DNA of 64,000 nucleotides, from NCBI RefSeq assembly GCF_000808535.1, contig NZ_JWLV01000010.1, positions 62,001-126,000 on the forward strand, in the 5' to 3' direction. The notes below the pieces were generated by a model, which was not told where the DNA came from, ran no database searches, and saw only the letters and a program-made list of their open reading frames with translations. Source of the stretch: Vibrio sinaloensis (lineage in GTDB: Bacteria; Pseudomonadota; Gammaproteobacteria; Enterobacterales; Vibrionaceae). A program made the position numbers and the translations under genes. Positions 18,318 through 28,182 of the stretch are shown here, piece by piece; within the stretch, counting starts at the first letter, position 1; every line of letters starts with the position of its first letter.

Positions 18318-19520
18318 ATGGAACGCAAGTGGTTGAAGTTAGGCCTAGTACTTTCGTTACTTTGGCTCCTCGCTTTGGTCGGGATAGGAAGTAGCTACCG
18401 CACTGTAGAGTCAAGTCGGCTGCAAGTGGAAGAGCTCGGCTATGGCATTGATAGCCTGAGAAGCTCGCTCATTTACGCCGCGCCGTATCGAACTAAAATG
18501 GTCGAGCGCCAAGCGTTGGATTTGCAGCTCATTTATGCCCTTCGGCTTCAGATTGACGCCTTCTATCAAAAAAGTTGGCTGATGCCCGATCTCAATCAAC
18601 TTCTATTTTCAACCGATCGTTTTATCGAGCAGGCGCAGGCTTATCTCGATAATGAGTTAGCAGTCCAAAAGCTAGCTAATACCATTCGCCAAACTCGAAC
18701 CCAAGACACCAATTCTGAGGCGCTCTCAAACAAGTACTTCCAATTAAGTGCCAATGTGTTTGAAGCTATGTACCTCTCAGAAAAAGCCAATGCTGAAATA
18801 TTCCGCCATGTGGATAAGATATATCAAGAGTCCACGACGCTTGAGCCTACTCAGCGTCAGCAACTACAGAAGGTATTGGTTGATGTTTCGCAAGTACTCA
18901 GTAGCTACGCTCAAGGCTCCTATTTAGTTGACAAGCTGATTTCTCATGATGTGTCTAATCACATCTCGGCGCTTGAGATTGACTACCGTACGCTATTACG
19001 TCACCACCTTATTGCTGCGGTAGGGGTAACGCTACTTACCATGACGGGTTTCTTAGTCTTACTCTTTTTAGCTCAAAGCAATCCTAGTTCCATTTCAAAC
19101 ATCGAGATTGAAGAGAGTGATCCTCCGGTTGCCAAACCCGTTGTCTCAGTAACCAGCTCGCCCAAAGTGGTTGAGGCAGAACCGCAAATAAACTTCGATG
19201 TCATGCTCAGTTCCTTAAATGGTGATGTTGAATCGGTGTGTATGTTGTTAGAAGTGTTTGTCGCCGACCATGCGGATGATGTGAATGAAATCACCCGTTT
19301 GCTTACCGATTCCCCTGAAGATGCGCAAAGAAAAGCGCACAGTTTGAAAGGGGTCGGTGGGAACTTAGGGGCGCATAAACTTAGAGAAGCCGCGGCTAAA
19401 GTCGAGGCTGCAATCCAACAAGACGTCTCACAGCTTTCTGGTTTGTTGGATGAGTTAAATGAGTGTTTGACCATCGCGATTCAGGAAGCGAAAGCATTCT
19501 TAAAAGAAAAGCAAAGCTAG
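18318..19520 (+). CDS. Membrane-anchored Hpt phosphotransfer protein
   Basis: A 400-residue protein with TM1 (about 6-25), a mostly helical periplasmic region (about 26-230), TM2 (about 232-252) and a cytoplasmic tail. The tail ends in an Hpt domain (about 300-395) with phosphoacceptor His341 in AHSLKGVGGNLGAHKL. There is no kinase, HATPase or receiver domain, so it cannot phosphorylate itself and must exchange phosphate with an unlinked hybrid kinase or regulator. The periplasmic part suggests it senses a signal that gates phosphotransfer. No two-component partner is adjacent. Fold call firm, pathway unknown. Confidence 0.85.
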   Translation: MERKWLKLGLVLSLLWLLALVGIGSSYRTVESSRLQVEELGYGIDSLRSSLIYAAPYRTKMVERQALDLQLIYALRLQIDAFYQKSWLMPDLNQLLFSTDRFIEQAQAYLDNELAVQKLANTIRQTRTQDTNSEALSNKYFQLSANVFEAMYLSEKANAEIFRHVDKIYQESTTLEPTQRQQLQKVLVDVSQVLSSYAQGSYLVDKLISHDVSNHISALEIDYRTLLRHHLIAAVGVTLLTMTGFLVLLFLAQSNPSSISNIEIEESDPPVAKPVVSVTSSPKVVEAEPQINFDVMLSSLNGDVESVCMLLEVFVADHADDVNEITRLLTDSPEDAQRKAHSLKGVGGNLGAHKLREAAAKVEAAIQQDVSQLSGLLDELNECLTIAIQEAKAFLKEKQS

Positions 19521-19535
19521 TTGTTTACTTTCAAT

Positions 19536-19564
19536 AAGAAGAGCGCCTTTGTGGCGCTCTTCTT
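19536..19564. terminator. Bidirectional terminator between Hpt gene and nhaC
   Basis: A perfect 12-bp stem (AAGAAGAGCGCC / GGCGCTCTTCTT) with a 5-nt loop sits between the convergent genes. Confidence 0.85.
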
Positions 19565-19582
19565 TGTTTGTAGGTAGTGAAC

Positions 19583-21013
19583 TTAAGCCGTTTGATTTTG
19601 GTATTGGGCTTCTTCTTCAGTCGCGGGCGCGGTTGGCTCGCACTTGTCAACAAACCATCCCATGTAAGAGGTTATGATGGTGACGATGATACAAACGAAA
19701 CTCAGCCACATAAAAGGTGCGTATGAGAGCGTAGCAACGCCCAAGATACTTGCCATGTAAATGCCGTTGTCACTCCAAGGCACCATACCCGAAGTCAATG
19801 TCCCACCAAATTCCGCGTTACGAGACAGGTTTTTGCGCTTGTAGCCTAAGCGGTCGTAGTTTTTCGCACAGATTTTTGGCGTCAGAATCAATGATACATA
19901 CATTGCTGAACCAAAGACGTTACCCATAAACGCGGTACCAATGGTGCTGGTTGCTAGAGAGCCAGCACTTTGAACACGACGCTCAAACAGTTTCGCTATC
20001 GTTTCTAGCACACCGACTTTATCCAGAAGCCCACCGAAACCTAAACCGAAGACGATCACAGCAACAGACCCGAGCATGGAAGACATACCACCACGATTTA
20101 AGATCGAGTCAATGAAAGTGACACCAGATTCGATTTCAAATGGCGCCCAAGCGGTGTTGAACGCTTGTAAGAAGTGCACGTCTTGAATCATTACTGCCCA
20201 GATAATGCCGAGTAGAGAACCGAAGCTAATTACAGGGAAAGATGGCATACGCATCGCAAGTAATCCAAGTACGATAATGACCGGTACAAACGAGTAAGGT
20301 GTGATGTAGAACTGTTGTTCCATCGCTTGGATAACAGACTGAACTTGAGACATGTCGACGTTGCCCGCGTAATGGAAGCCAAATGCGGTAAACATGATAC
20401 CCGTGATGATGTAGCTGATAAGCGCAACAGGCAGCATGCCTTTGATGTGCTCCATGACTTCAACATTCGACATTGAAGACGCAAGAATCACCGAGTCTGA
20501 CAGTGGCGACATTTTATCACCGAAGTAGCATCCTGATAGTACCGCACCTGCTGTGATGGGGGCTGGCACGCCAAGCCCTTGGCCAATGCCCATCATCGCA
20601 ATGCCGGCGGTGCCCGCTGCACCCCAAGAAGTACCAGTGGCGAGGGCCGTCAATGAACAAATGATCATAGTCGCAAGAAGGAAAATAGAAGGATGAATTG
20701 CTTTTAGACCATAGTAAATGATGGTTGGAACAATGCCGCCGGAAATCCAAGTACCCACTAATGCACCAACTGCAAGAAGAATAAGTACCGCGCCAAGTCC
20801 GTTAGAAATACCGTTTAGTGCCGCTTTTTCAAGCTCTTTATATTGGTGGCCTAAACGAATACCCAGCACCATGATGATGAACCAGCCAATATAGAGTGCA
20901 AGTTGAATGGGTAGATCTAATTGGGCAGTAAATGAAAACGCCATCAATAGAAACAGTCCGAGGGAGACAATAACCTGCATCAAGCTTGGCAGACGGGGGG
21001 TAAGTTGCGTCAT
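19583..21013 (-). CDS. nhaC: NhaC-family Na+/H+ antiporter
   Basis: A 476-residue integral membrane protein with about 11-12 helices. NhaC-type motifs include ATGTSWGAAGTAGIAMMGIG, GAVLSGCYFGDKMSPLSD and EFGGTLTSGMVPWSDNG. It exchanges sodium for protons, a standard need in marine bacteria; some family members instead carry amino acids such as lysine or malate/lactate. I chose the ATG at 21013, which follows AGAGG; a longer frame from 21055 has no support. The 447-bp gap to asd is T-rich with a 7-bp inverted repeat (ATAGCAA / TTGCTAT, 21048-21073) just upstream of the start; no riboswitch fold was recognised. Confidence 0.9.
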   Translation of the reverse strand: MTQLTPRLPSLMQVIVSLGLFLLMAFSFTAQLDLPIQLALYIGWFIIMVLGIRLGHQYKELEKAALNGISNGLGAVLILLAVGALVGTWISGGIVPTIIYYGLKAIHPSIFLLATMIICSLTALATGTSWGAAGTAGIAMMGIGQGLGVPAPITAGAVLSGCYFGDKMSPLSDSVILASSMSNVEVMEHIKGMLPVALISYIITGIMFTAFGFHYAGNVDMSQVQSVIQAMEQQFYITPYSFVPVIIVLGLLAMRMPSFPVISFGSLLGIIWAVMIQDVHFLQAFNTAWAPFEIESGVTFIDSILNRGGMSSMLGSVAVIVFGLGFGGLLDKVGVLETIAKLFERRVQSAGSLATSTIGTAFMGNVFGSAMYVSLILTPKICAKNYDRLGYKRKNLSRNAEFGGTLTSGMVPWSDNGIYMASILGVATLSYAPFMWLSFVCIIVTIITSYMGWFVDKCEPTAPATEEEAQYQNQTA

Positions 21014-21460
21014 ACAGAGCCTCTTATAAGTGTTATGAGTCAGTACAAATAGCAACTTATTTACTATTTGCTATGTGAGTGTGAACGCCTTTTAGGTGTG
21101 GGTGCACTTTACATTAGTCAGAATAATATTTCGATATAATGTGTACCTATTGTGATTCTGGTCTGCTTAGTAGGTTTTTTGTGGTTAATAATATGGTTAA
21201 ACGTTAATTTTAATGGTTTGCAATGTTTGTGTTTGTAAATTTTGTGTAGCACGTGGTTTTTGTTTTTGTGGTGATTGATGAGTATTTTGGTTGGGAAAAT
21301 AACAAGTGGATACAAAGTCAGCAAAATAGGTGGTTTAGCTTAAGTTGAGTCAACAAGAGCTAAAAGTTACAGATTTGATGCAATTTTCACTTGAGATTTT
21401 GCTGCGAAAATTGAATATTGGTGTATTCCCTTTTTAAATTGATTACACGGAGAGTTGAGA
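21014..21460. other. AT-rich intergenic region between nhaC and asd
   Basis: A 447-bp divergent promoter region. It is strongly strand-skewed (long G/T-rich runs on plus from about 21150 to 21310) and holds a short repeat (TACTATTTG-like, 21046-21073). I see no RNA gene, convincing ORF or known riboswitch. Confidence 0.5.
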
Positions 21461-22576
21461 ATGAGAGTAGGTTTAGTTGGTTGGCGTGGCATGGTTGGTT
21501 CGGTACTGATGCAACGCATGGTTGAAGAGAAAGATTTTGACCTTATCGAACCGGTATTTTATAGCACCTCTCAAGTAGGTATCCCTGCTCCCAACTTAGG
21601 CAAAGACGCGGGGCTTCTTCAAGACGCATTCGATATTGAAAGCCTAAAGCAGTTAGATGCAGTGATCACGTGTCAAGGTGGTAGCTACACCGAGAAAGTC
21701 TACCCAGCACTTCGTCAAGCCGGTTGGAAAGGCTACTGGATTGATGCGGCTTCGACTCTGCGTATGGCGCAAGACTCTATTATCACTCTAGACCCAGTAA
21801 ACTTGACGCAGATCCAGCAAGGCATTCATGGTGGCACCAATACGTTTGTCGGCGGTAACTGTACGGTGAGCTTGATGCTAATGGGCCTAGGTGGTTTGTT
21901 CGAGAAGGGCCTCGTTGAGTGGACTAGCGCAATGACGTATCAAGCCGCCTCTGGCGCAGGTGCGCAAAACATGCGTGAGCTGATTTCTCAAATGGGTGTG
22001 ATCAACGATTCAGTGAGTTCTGAATTGGCAAATCCTTCGAGCTCTATTCTTGATATCGACAAGAAAGTCGCTGACACCATGCGTAGCTCTTCATTCCCTA
22101 CGGACAAATTTGGCGTGCCGTTAGCCGGTTCTTTGATCCCTTGGATCGATGTGAAGCGTGACAATGGCCAAAGTAAAGAAGAGTGGAAAGCGGGCGTTGA
22201 AGCGAACAAGATCTTAGGATTCCAAGATGCGCCAGTGCCTATCGACGGTACCTGTGTCCGCATCGGTGCAATGCGTTGTCACTCTCAAGCTTTGACGATC
22301 AAGCTGAAGCAAAATGTGCCAATGGACGAGATCGAAGAGATGATTGCTACGCACAATGATTGGGTTAAAGTGATTCCAAACGATCGTGATATTACCGCAC
22401 AAGAGCTAACACCAGCGAAGGTGACGGGTACACTCTCAATCCCAGTAGGTCGTCTACGTAAGATGGCGATGGGTGATGACTTCCTAAACGCATTCACCGT
22501 AGGTGACCAATTGCTATGGGGTGCAGCGGAGCCACTTCGTCGTACACTTCGTATCATTCTGGCTGAAAAAGCGTAA
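21461..22576 (+). CDS. asd: Aspartate-semialdehyde dehydrogenase
   Basis: A 371-residue enzyme that makes aspartate semialdehyde from aspartyl phosphate with NADPH, at the root of lysine, diaminopimelate, threonine and methionine synthesis. The NADP loop is [11 protein letters not shown], the catalytic Cys134 lies in [10 protein letters not shown], and a further motif is the Q/R/H region [12 protein letters not shown]. Length matches the E. coli Asd type. GGAG precedes the ATG at 21461; an upstream in-frame TTG at 21455 is unlikely. Confidence 0.97.
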   Translation: MRVGLVGWRGMVGSVLMQRMVEEKDFDLIEPVFYSTSQVGIPAPNLGKDAGLLQDAFDIESLKQLDAVITCQGGSYTEKVYPALRQAGWKGYWIDAASTLRMAQDSIITLDPVNLTQIQQGIHGGTNTFVGGNCTVSLMLMGLGGLFEKGLVEWTSAMTYQAASGAGAQNMRELISQMGVINDSVSSELANPSSSILDIDKKVADTMRSSSFPTDKFGVPLAGSLIPWIDVKRDNGQSKEEWKAGVEANKILGFQDAPVPIDGTCVRIGAMRCHSQALTIKLKQNVPMDEIEEMIATHNDWVKVIPNDRDITAQELTPAKVTGTLSIPVGRLRKMAMGDDFLNAFTVGDQLLWGAAEPLRRTLRIILAEKA

Positions 22577-22652
22577 CGAAAGCTGGGCAGCAGTTCTTCA
22601 AAAAGCAGTTTAGGTGTGGTTCAGATATGATAAGTACCTAGATGAATAACTG

Positions 22653-22682
22653 AAAAGGGTTGGCATAGAAGCCAACCCTTTT
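22653..22682. terminator. Bidirectional terminator between asd and K+ channel gene
   Basis: A perfect 12-bp stem (AAAAGGGTTGGC / GCCAACCCTTTT) with a 6-nt loop and T-runs on both strands. Confidence 0.88.
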
Positions 22683-22692
22683 TCGTTTCTCG

Positions 22693-23532
22693 CTATTCTT
22701 CAGCTACAACCCGCTTATCAGGATCGGCGAGCTCGCTGCCACAGTGTTTACAATACAATGCGTCTGCTTCATGGCCGCTTTGGGAACAGTTTGGACATTT
22801 AACTAACGACTTGTGTGAATTCATCTCTTGATTTAACTCCGCAGTAATAATGCCTGTCGGGACAGCAAGTATTGAGTAGCCAAGCAGCATTGTTACAGAA
22901 GCGATCGCCTTGCCGAGCGCGGTTTGCGGGATTAAATCTCCGTAGCCAACGGTAGTGATCGTCACAATCGCCCAATAGATGCTTTGAGGAATACTCGTAA
23001 AACCATTTTTAGGTCCTTCAATGACGTAAATCAGTGCGCCAAAAATAGTCACGAGAATTGCAACGGTACTAAAGAAGATGAAGATCTTACGCCTAGCCAT
23101 AAGTAGCGAGCGAAGCAAAAGATTGGAGTCTTGCAGATAGCGAACGAGTTTGAGTACGCGGAAAATCCGCATGATTCTCAACGCTCGAATGACGCCCATG
23201 AAAGCGGCCGAAGGGAAGAAAAATGCCAAATAGGTGGGCAATATCGCCAATAGGTCAACAACGCCATAAAAGCTCTTGGCGTAAGCGCTGGGCTTGGGCG
23301 AGCAGTAGAGTCTCAGAATATACTCAATCGTGAATAGTGCGGTAAACGTGTACTCAAGATACTTGAGCTGTGCGCCCCACACCGAGCGAATCGAAGGGAT
23401 CGATTCCAGTAACAATACGATCAGTGAAGAGACAATCGCGACGATTAAAGCTAAGTCAAACGCGCGACCTGCTTTTGTGTGCGAACCAAAAATAATGATG
23501 TATAGGTGATGTCTGAGTGAGTTACGCGGCAT
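22693..23532 (-). CDS. Voltage-gated-type potassium channel with C-terminal zinc ribbon
   Basis: A 279-residue six-helix channel of the ion transporter family. The S4 segment carries regularly spaced Arg/Lys (RALRIMRIFRVLKLVRY) and the pore filter is TVGYGDLIP, which gives K+ selectivity. After S6 a short linker leads to a C-terminal ribbon with C-x2-C ... C-x2-C (CPNCSQ ... CKHCGSE), a probable zinc site that is uncommon on Kv-type channels and could tune gating or assembly. Function as a K+ channel is inferred from the filter. Its start lies 68 bp downstream of the MarC gene's stop on the same strand. Confidence 0.88.
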   Translation of the reverse strand: MPRNSLRHHLYIIIFGSHTKAGRAFDLALIVAIVSSLIVLLLESIPSIRSVWGAQLKYLEYTFTALFTIEYILRLYCSPKPSAYAKSFYGVVDLLAILPTYLAFFFPSAAFMGVIRALRIMRIFRVLKLVRYLQDSNLLLRSLLMARRKIFIFFSTVAILVTIFGALIYVIEGPKNGFTSIPQSIYWAIVTITTVGYGDLIPQTALGKAIASVTMLLGYSILAVPTGIITAELNQEMNSHKSLVKCPNCSQSGHEADALYCKHCGSELADPDKRVVAEE

Positions 23533-23600
23533 GATAGAGCGACCAAAAATTCCATCTCTCCATCATACCGAGTTTATTTAAGTCAGGCTAATTTTAGCGC

Positions 23601-24239
23601 TTACGCCAACCCAGGGAATAGGTTGCGCAGACCATTTGCGATGAACTCAATGCCCAGTGCGCCCAGAATCAAACCCATGATACGAGTGATCACGTTGATC
23701 CCAGTTTGGCCAAGGAATCGAACGATCAAGGGAGCGGAACGAAACAGCAACCAAGTCGAGAGCGCAAATAAAACGATAGTAACGATGATGCCAGCGGTAT
23801 CAAACATGCTCGGGTAGCGAGAACCATAAACAATGGTTGAGCTAATCGCACCTGGACCTGCCATCAACGGCATCGCGAGGGGCACTACGCCAATCTGCTC
23901 TCGACTAACGTACTCTGATTTCTCTTGTTTGTTTTGCTTATCCTCACCCAACTTACCGCTCATCATTGAGAACGCAATACTCAAAAGTAGCAAACCGCCC
24001 GCAACGCGGAATGAATCGAGCGAGATACTGAACATATCCAAAAGCATTTGGCCGGCAAGTAAGGAAACAACAAGTATGATGGCGACCGCGACATTGGCCG
24101 TCACTGCCGTTTTATGCTTTTCTTCTTGAGTCATATGGCCAGTCAGTGACACGAACACCGGCATGATACCGACGGGGTTCACGGCAGCGACTAAGCCGAG
24201 AAAAAACTGCAGAAAAATAGCGATTTCGAAGGTTTGCAT
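23601..24239 (-). CDS. MarC-family membrane protein
   Basis: A 212-residue protein with six predicted membrane helices. MarC/UPF0056 motifs are FLGLVAAVNPVGIMPVF near the start and PLAMPLMAGPGAISSTIV in the middle. Function is unknown; despite the name the family is not shown to confer drug resistance. A MarC paralogue (ychE) also sits next to adhE in E. coli, so the neighbourhood is conserved. Confidence 0.9.
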   Translation of the reverse strand: MQTFEIAIFLQFFLGLVAAVNPVGIMPVFVSLTGHMTQEEKHKTAVTANVAVAIILVVSLLAGQMLLDMFSISLDSFRVAGGLLLLSIAFSMMSGKLGEDKQNKQEKSEYVSREQIGVVPLAMPLMAGPGAISSTIVYGSRYPSMFDTAGIIVTIVLFALSTWLLFRSAPLIVRFLGQTGINVITRIMGLILGALGIEFIANGLRNLFPGLA

Positions 24240-24869
24240 TAAAGGATGTCCACAGCAAAGTTAACAACAAGATTAGTACACGCGGAATATAGTCTAAAAT
24301 CTGTTCGTCAACGAATGAAAAAAACTAACCTGTAAATCATTCCATTACTGAGAAAATCTAATTATTGAATAAATCGTAAATACTAATGACATACTTTGTT
24401 ACGTAGAATCTGTGTCGACATCATGTTGTTTGACACAAACGTTAACATCTGCACATTTTCGATAAAAAATAAGTCGGTATGTAGAGAGAAATGCAGCTTT
24501 GGATATACTCTCAGTAGCACAAGGTTTGTGGACCACATGAAAGTTTGTGGCCAAAAAATGAAACTTTTTTACAAGATATTGTTGTTTTTCCATTTGATGC
24601 AACTGAATGCTGATATTTTGAACAATTATCTTTTGTGATCTAAATCTTTATATTTCATGTGTTTACGTGTTTTTTTGGGATTTGGATACCACTAAGTAGG
24701 TAAATAGTTTTTCAGAACTGATCTGGGTCAATTTTTTTCATAACCTGAAATAATATACTCAGCCCTGAAAGCAATTTACTAAGAAGCCTGCTTGTTTAGA
24801 TAACAAAATCAGTTGAACAGTACTCTTACTAAAAAGTTTTTAATATTTGTTAATTTTAGGAGAATCCCT
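24240..24869. other. Long intergenic/leader region upstream of adhE
   Basis: 630 bp without a credible gene; an 80-codon open frame at 24396-24638 has AT-driven composition. A CRP-like half-site (TGTGATCTAAATC) begins at 24634. E. coli adhE also has a long regulated leader; no defined hairpin was resolved here. Confidence 0.45.
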
Positions 24870-27569
24870 ATGCCTGTAACTAATCTGGCTGAACTAGATG
24901 CAATGATTGCTCGCGTTAAGAAAGCGCAAGAAGAGTTCGCTACTTACTCTCAAGAGCAAGTAGACAAGATCTTCCGCGCTGCGTCTCTTGCAGCTAACCA
25001 AGCTCGTATCCCGCTAGCTCAACAAGCGGTTGAAGAATCTGGTATGGGTATTGTTGAAGATAAAGTAATCAAGAACCACTTCGCTTCTGAGTTTATCTAC
25101 AACAAATACAAAGACGAACAGACTTGTGGCATCCTAGAAGAGGATGACAACCTAGGTACAATGACTATCGCAGAACCTGTAGGTATCATCTGTGGTATCG
25201 TACCAACAACTAACCCAACTTCTACTGCAATCTTCAAATCTCTAATCTCTCTGAAGACTCGTAACGGTATCATCTTCTCGCCACACCCACGTGCGAAAAA
25301 CTCAACTAACGATGCAGCGAAACTTGTTCTAGACGCAGCAGTAGCAGCAGGTGCTCCAAAAGACATCATCGGTTGGATTGACCAGCCATCTGTAGAGCTT
25401 TCTAACGCTCTAATGAAGCACGACGACATCGCTCTTATCCTTGCAACTGGTGGTCCAGGCATGGTTAAAGCCGCTTACTCTTCTGGTAAGCCAGCAATCG
25501 GTGTAGGTGCAGGTAACGTTCCTGTTGTTATCGACGAAACAGCTGACGTTAAACGTGCTGTTGCTTCTATCCTAATGTCTAAGACTTTCGATAACGGCGT
25601 AGTATGTGCTTCTGAGCAGGCTGCAATCGTAGTTGACGAAGTATACGACGAAGTAAAAGAGCGTTTCGCTTCTCACAAAGCCGTTGTTCTTTCTAAAGCA
25701 GACGCAGACAAAGTACGTAAAGTGCTTCTAATCGACGGTGCGCTAAACGCGAAAATCGTTGGTCAACCAGCGCCAGCAATCGCTGAACTAGCGGGCGTTA
25801 AAGTTCCTGCTGATACAAAAGTACTTGTAGGTGAAGGTCTTGGTAAAGTGTCTTACGACGACGCATTCGCTCACGAGAAACTATCTCCAACTCTAGGTCT
25901 ATTCCGCGCTGACAACTTCGAAGACGCAGTTGCTCAAGCAGTAACTATGGTTGAGATCGGTGGTATCGGTCACACGTCTGGTCTATACACTAACCAAGAC
26001 GTTAACGCAGACCGCATCCGTTACTTCGGTGACAAGATGAAGACTGCTCGTATCCTAATCAACATCCCGACGACTCACGGTGGTATCGGTGACCTGTACA
26101 ACTTCAACGTTGCACCTTCTCTAACTCTAGGTTGTGGTTCATGGGGTGGTAACTCTATCTCTGAGAACGTAGGTCCTAAGCACCTAATCAACAAGAAAAC
26201 TGTAGCGAAGCGAGCTGAAAACATGTTGTGGCACAAACTACCTAAGTCTATCTACTTCCGTCGTGGTAGCCTTCCAATCGCAATGAGCGACCTAGAAGGT
26301 AAGAAACGCGCGTTCCTAGTAACTGACCGTTTCCTATTCAACAACGGTTACGCTGACGATGTAGTACAGCTTCTTAAAGCTCAAGGTATCGAAGTTCAAA
26401 CTTTCTTCGACGTAGAAGCGGATCCAACGCTATCTGTTGTTAAGAAAGGTGCAGAAGCAATGCAAAGCTTCCAACCAGACGTAATCATCGCTCTAGGTGG
26501 TGGTTCTCCGATGGATGCAGCGAAAATCATGTGGGTAATGTACGAGCACCCAGAAACAGCATTTGAAGAACTAGCAATGCGCTTTATGGACATCCGTAAA
26601 CGTATCTACAAGTTCCCTAAAATGGGTAAGAAAGCTGAGCTTGTATGTATCACTACAACTTCAGGTACGGGTTCAGAAGTTACACCATTCGCGGTTGTTA
26701 CTGACGACGAGACAGGTGCTAAGTACCCACTAGCTGACTACGAAATCACGCCAAACATGGCTATCGTTGATGCTAACCTAGTAATGAACATGCCTAAGTC
26801 TCTAACAGCATTCGGTGGTTACGATGCAGTAACTCACGCTCTAGAAGCTTACGTATCTGTACTTGCTAACGAATACTCTGATGGTCAAGCTCTACAAGCA
26901 CTTAAGATGCTAAAAGAGTACCTACCTTCAAGCTACGCGAACGGTGCTGGTGACCCAATCGCTCGTGAGAAAGTACACAACGCGGCAACTATCGCTGGTA
27001 TCGCGTTTGCGAACGCATTCCTAGGTGTTTGTCACTCTATGGCGCACAAGATTGGTGCTGAGTTCCACCTACCACACGGTCTGGCGAACGCACTACTAAT
27101 CTCTAACGTTGTACGTTACAACGCGAACGACAACCCAACTAAGCAGACTGCATTCTCTCAATACGACCGTCCACAAGCACGTCGTCGTTACGCTGAAGTT
27201 GCTGACCACCTAGGCCTAAGCCAAGAAGGTGACCGTACTGCTCAGAAGATTGAACGTCTACTAGCATGGCTAGACGAGCTAAAAGCTAACCTAGACATCC
27301 CAATGTCTATCCAAGCGGCTGGCGTGTCTGAAGCTGACTTCGTAGCGAAACTAGACGAACTAGCTGTTGAAGCGTTCGATGACCAGTGTACAGGTGCTAA
27401 CCCACGTTACCCTCTAATCACTGAGCTGAAAGAAGTTCTACTAGCTTCTTACTACGGTAAAGCATTCGTTGAAGGTGAAACTTTCGAAGGTACTACGGTA
27501 ATCAAGAAGAAAGCAGACCAAGAAGCAGCGAAAGCGCCTAAAGCTAAGAAAGCAAAAGCTGACGCATAA
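24870..27569 (+). CDS. adhE: Bifunctional aldehyde/alcohol dehydrogenase
   Basis: An 899-residue fusion that reduces acetyl-CoA to acetaldehyde and then ethanol, regenerating NAD+ in fermentation and assembling into spirosomes. The N-terminal aldehyde dehydrogenase half (about 1-440) has the catalytic Cys in DNGVVCASEQ. The C-terminal iron alcohol dehydrogenase half (about 455-870) has the GGGSPMDAAK nucleotide motif and metal-binding His residues in CHSMAHKIGAEFHLPHG. TAGGAG precedes the ATG at 24870; the longer frame from 24813 reads into the leader. The lysine/alanine-rich tail (KAPKAKKAKADA) is typical of vibrios. Strong codon bias suggests high expression. Confidence 0.98.
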   Translation: MPVTNLAELDAMIARVKKAQEEFATYSQEQVDKIFRAASLAANQARIPLAQQAVEESGMGIVEDKVIKNHFASEFIYNKYKDEQTCGILEEDDNLGTMTIAEPVGIICGIVPTTNPTSTAIFKSLISLKTRNGIIFSPHPRAKNSTNDAAKLVLDAAVAAGAPKDIIGWIDQPSVELSNALMKHDDIALILATGGPGMVKAAYSSGKPAIGVGAGNVPVVIDETADVKRAVASILMSKTFDNGVVCASEQAAIVVDEVYDEVKERFASHKAVVLSKADADKVRKVLLIDGALNAKIVGQPAPAIAELAGVKVPADTKVLVGEGLGKVSYDDAFAHEKLSPTLGLFRADNFEDAVAQAVTMVEIGGIGHTSGLYTNQDVNADRIRYFGDKMKTARILINIPTTHGGIGDLYNFNVAPSLTLGCGSWGGNSISENVGPKHLINKKTVAKRAENMLWHKLPKSIYFRRGSLPIAMSDLEGKKRAFLVTDRFLFNNGYADDVVQLLKAQGIEVQTFFDVEADPTLSVVKKGAEAMQSFQPDVIIALGGGSPMDAAKIMWVMYEHPETAFEELAMRFMDIRKRIYKFPKMGKKAELVCITTTSGTGSEVTPFAVVTDDETGAKYPLADYEITPNMAIVDANLVMNMPKSLTAFGGYDAVTHALEAYVSVLANEYSDGQALQALKMLKEYLPSSYANGAGDPIAREKVHNAATIAGIAFANAFLGVCHSMAHKIGAEFHLPHGLANALLISNVVRYNANDNPTKQTAFSQYDRPQARRRYAEVADHLGLSQEGDRTAQKIERLLAWLDELKANLDIPMSIQAAGVSEADFVAKLDELAVEAFDDQCTGANPRYPLITELKEVLLASYYGKAFVEGETFEGTTVIKKKADQEAAKAPKAKKAKADA

Positions 27570-27630
27570 GTAAGACGTTAGTTATGAGATAAGTTTTCGC
27601 TAGCACGACACTTATCTATCGGGAAAAGAT

Positions 27631-27662
27631 AAAGCCCCAGTCGAATGACTGGGGCTTTTTTT
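27631..27662 (+). terminator. adhE terminator
   Basis: A perfect 12-bp stem (AAAGCCCCAGTC / GACTGGGGCTTT) with loop GAAT followed by T7. Confidence 0.92.
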
Positions 27663-27856
27663 ACGCCATGTGATTTTGGTGTTGTTGTCGATAAAGTGGC
27701 TAAGAACTTAGAATAGCTAACGGCAATAGGAAGTGGATGGTGATGGAACCATGGTCTGTGGCTAGGGAACTGTCTTTAAGTCGCTTGCGCGTGCAAAACT
27801 AGCGAGTGCAGGGTTGGGTCAGTATGGGTACCTTAGGGAAGGGGAAGGAACAGGCA
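27663..27856. other. Intergenic spacer between adhE and the min operon
   Basis: Spacer between the two convergent terminators. I see no gene or RNA element in it. Confidence 0.4.
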
Positions 27857-27859
27857 GAA

Positions 27860-27887
27860 AAAAACCGACGTTTTCTCGTCGGTTTTT
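27860..27887 (-). terminator. min operon terminator
   Basis: An 11-bp stem (AAAAACCGACG / CGTCGGTTTTT), 6-nt loop, located 25 bp past minE on the minus strand. Confidence 0.88.
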
Positions 27888-27912
27888 GTGGTTATATGCT
27901 TGTAAAGAAGGG

Positions 27913-28176
27913 TTATTTATCGTCTTCAGGAAGCTTAACATTCAGCTCAAGGACTGAAATGTCGTCATCTTTATGCTCAAAAGAAAGGTCGACCATGGAA
28001 GGGTCTACGGCAACGTACTTGCCGATCACTTTCAGAATGTCTTCTTTTAGTTGTGGTAGGTAAGATGGCGCTGGGTCACCTTGACTACGACGCTCTGCAA
28101 CAATAATTTGCAGACGTTCTTTGGCTAAGTTCGCAGAGTTTTTTTTCTGCGGGCGGAAAAATTCAAGTAATGACAT
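27913..28176 (-). CDS. minE: Cell division topological factor MinE
   Basis: An 87-residue protein starting [30 protein letters not shown] as a membrane-targeting and MinD-stimulating N-terminus, followed by the beta-stranded dimer domain. It stimulates MinD ATPase to produce pole-to-pole oscillation. It is the last gene of minC-minD-minE, starting 6 bp after minD. Confidence 0.97.
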   Translation of the reverse strand: MSLLEFFRPQKKNSANLAKERLQIIVAERRSQGDPAPSYLPQLKEDILKVIGKYVAVDPSMVDLSFEHKDDDISVLELNVKLPEDDK

Positions 28177-28182
28177 GCCGAT

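Noticed and set aside
21118..21324. 68-codon minus-strand ORF between nhaC and asd
   Set aside because: Lysine/histidine/isoleucine-rich product of T/G-rich DNA; no start signal.
21014..21460. Possible lysine riboswitch between nhaC and asd
   Set aside because: Checked because both families can be lysine controlled, but the conserved core elements were not found on either strand.
24396..24638. 80-codon plus-strand ORF upstream of adhE
   Set aside because: AT-driven composition, no ribosome site, overlapping ORF on the opposite strand; more likely leader DNA.
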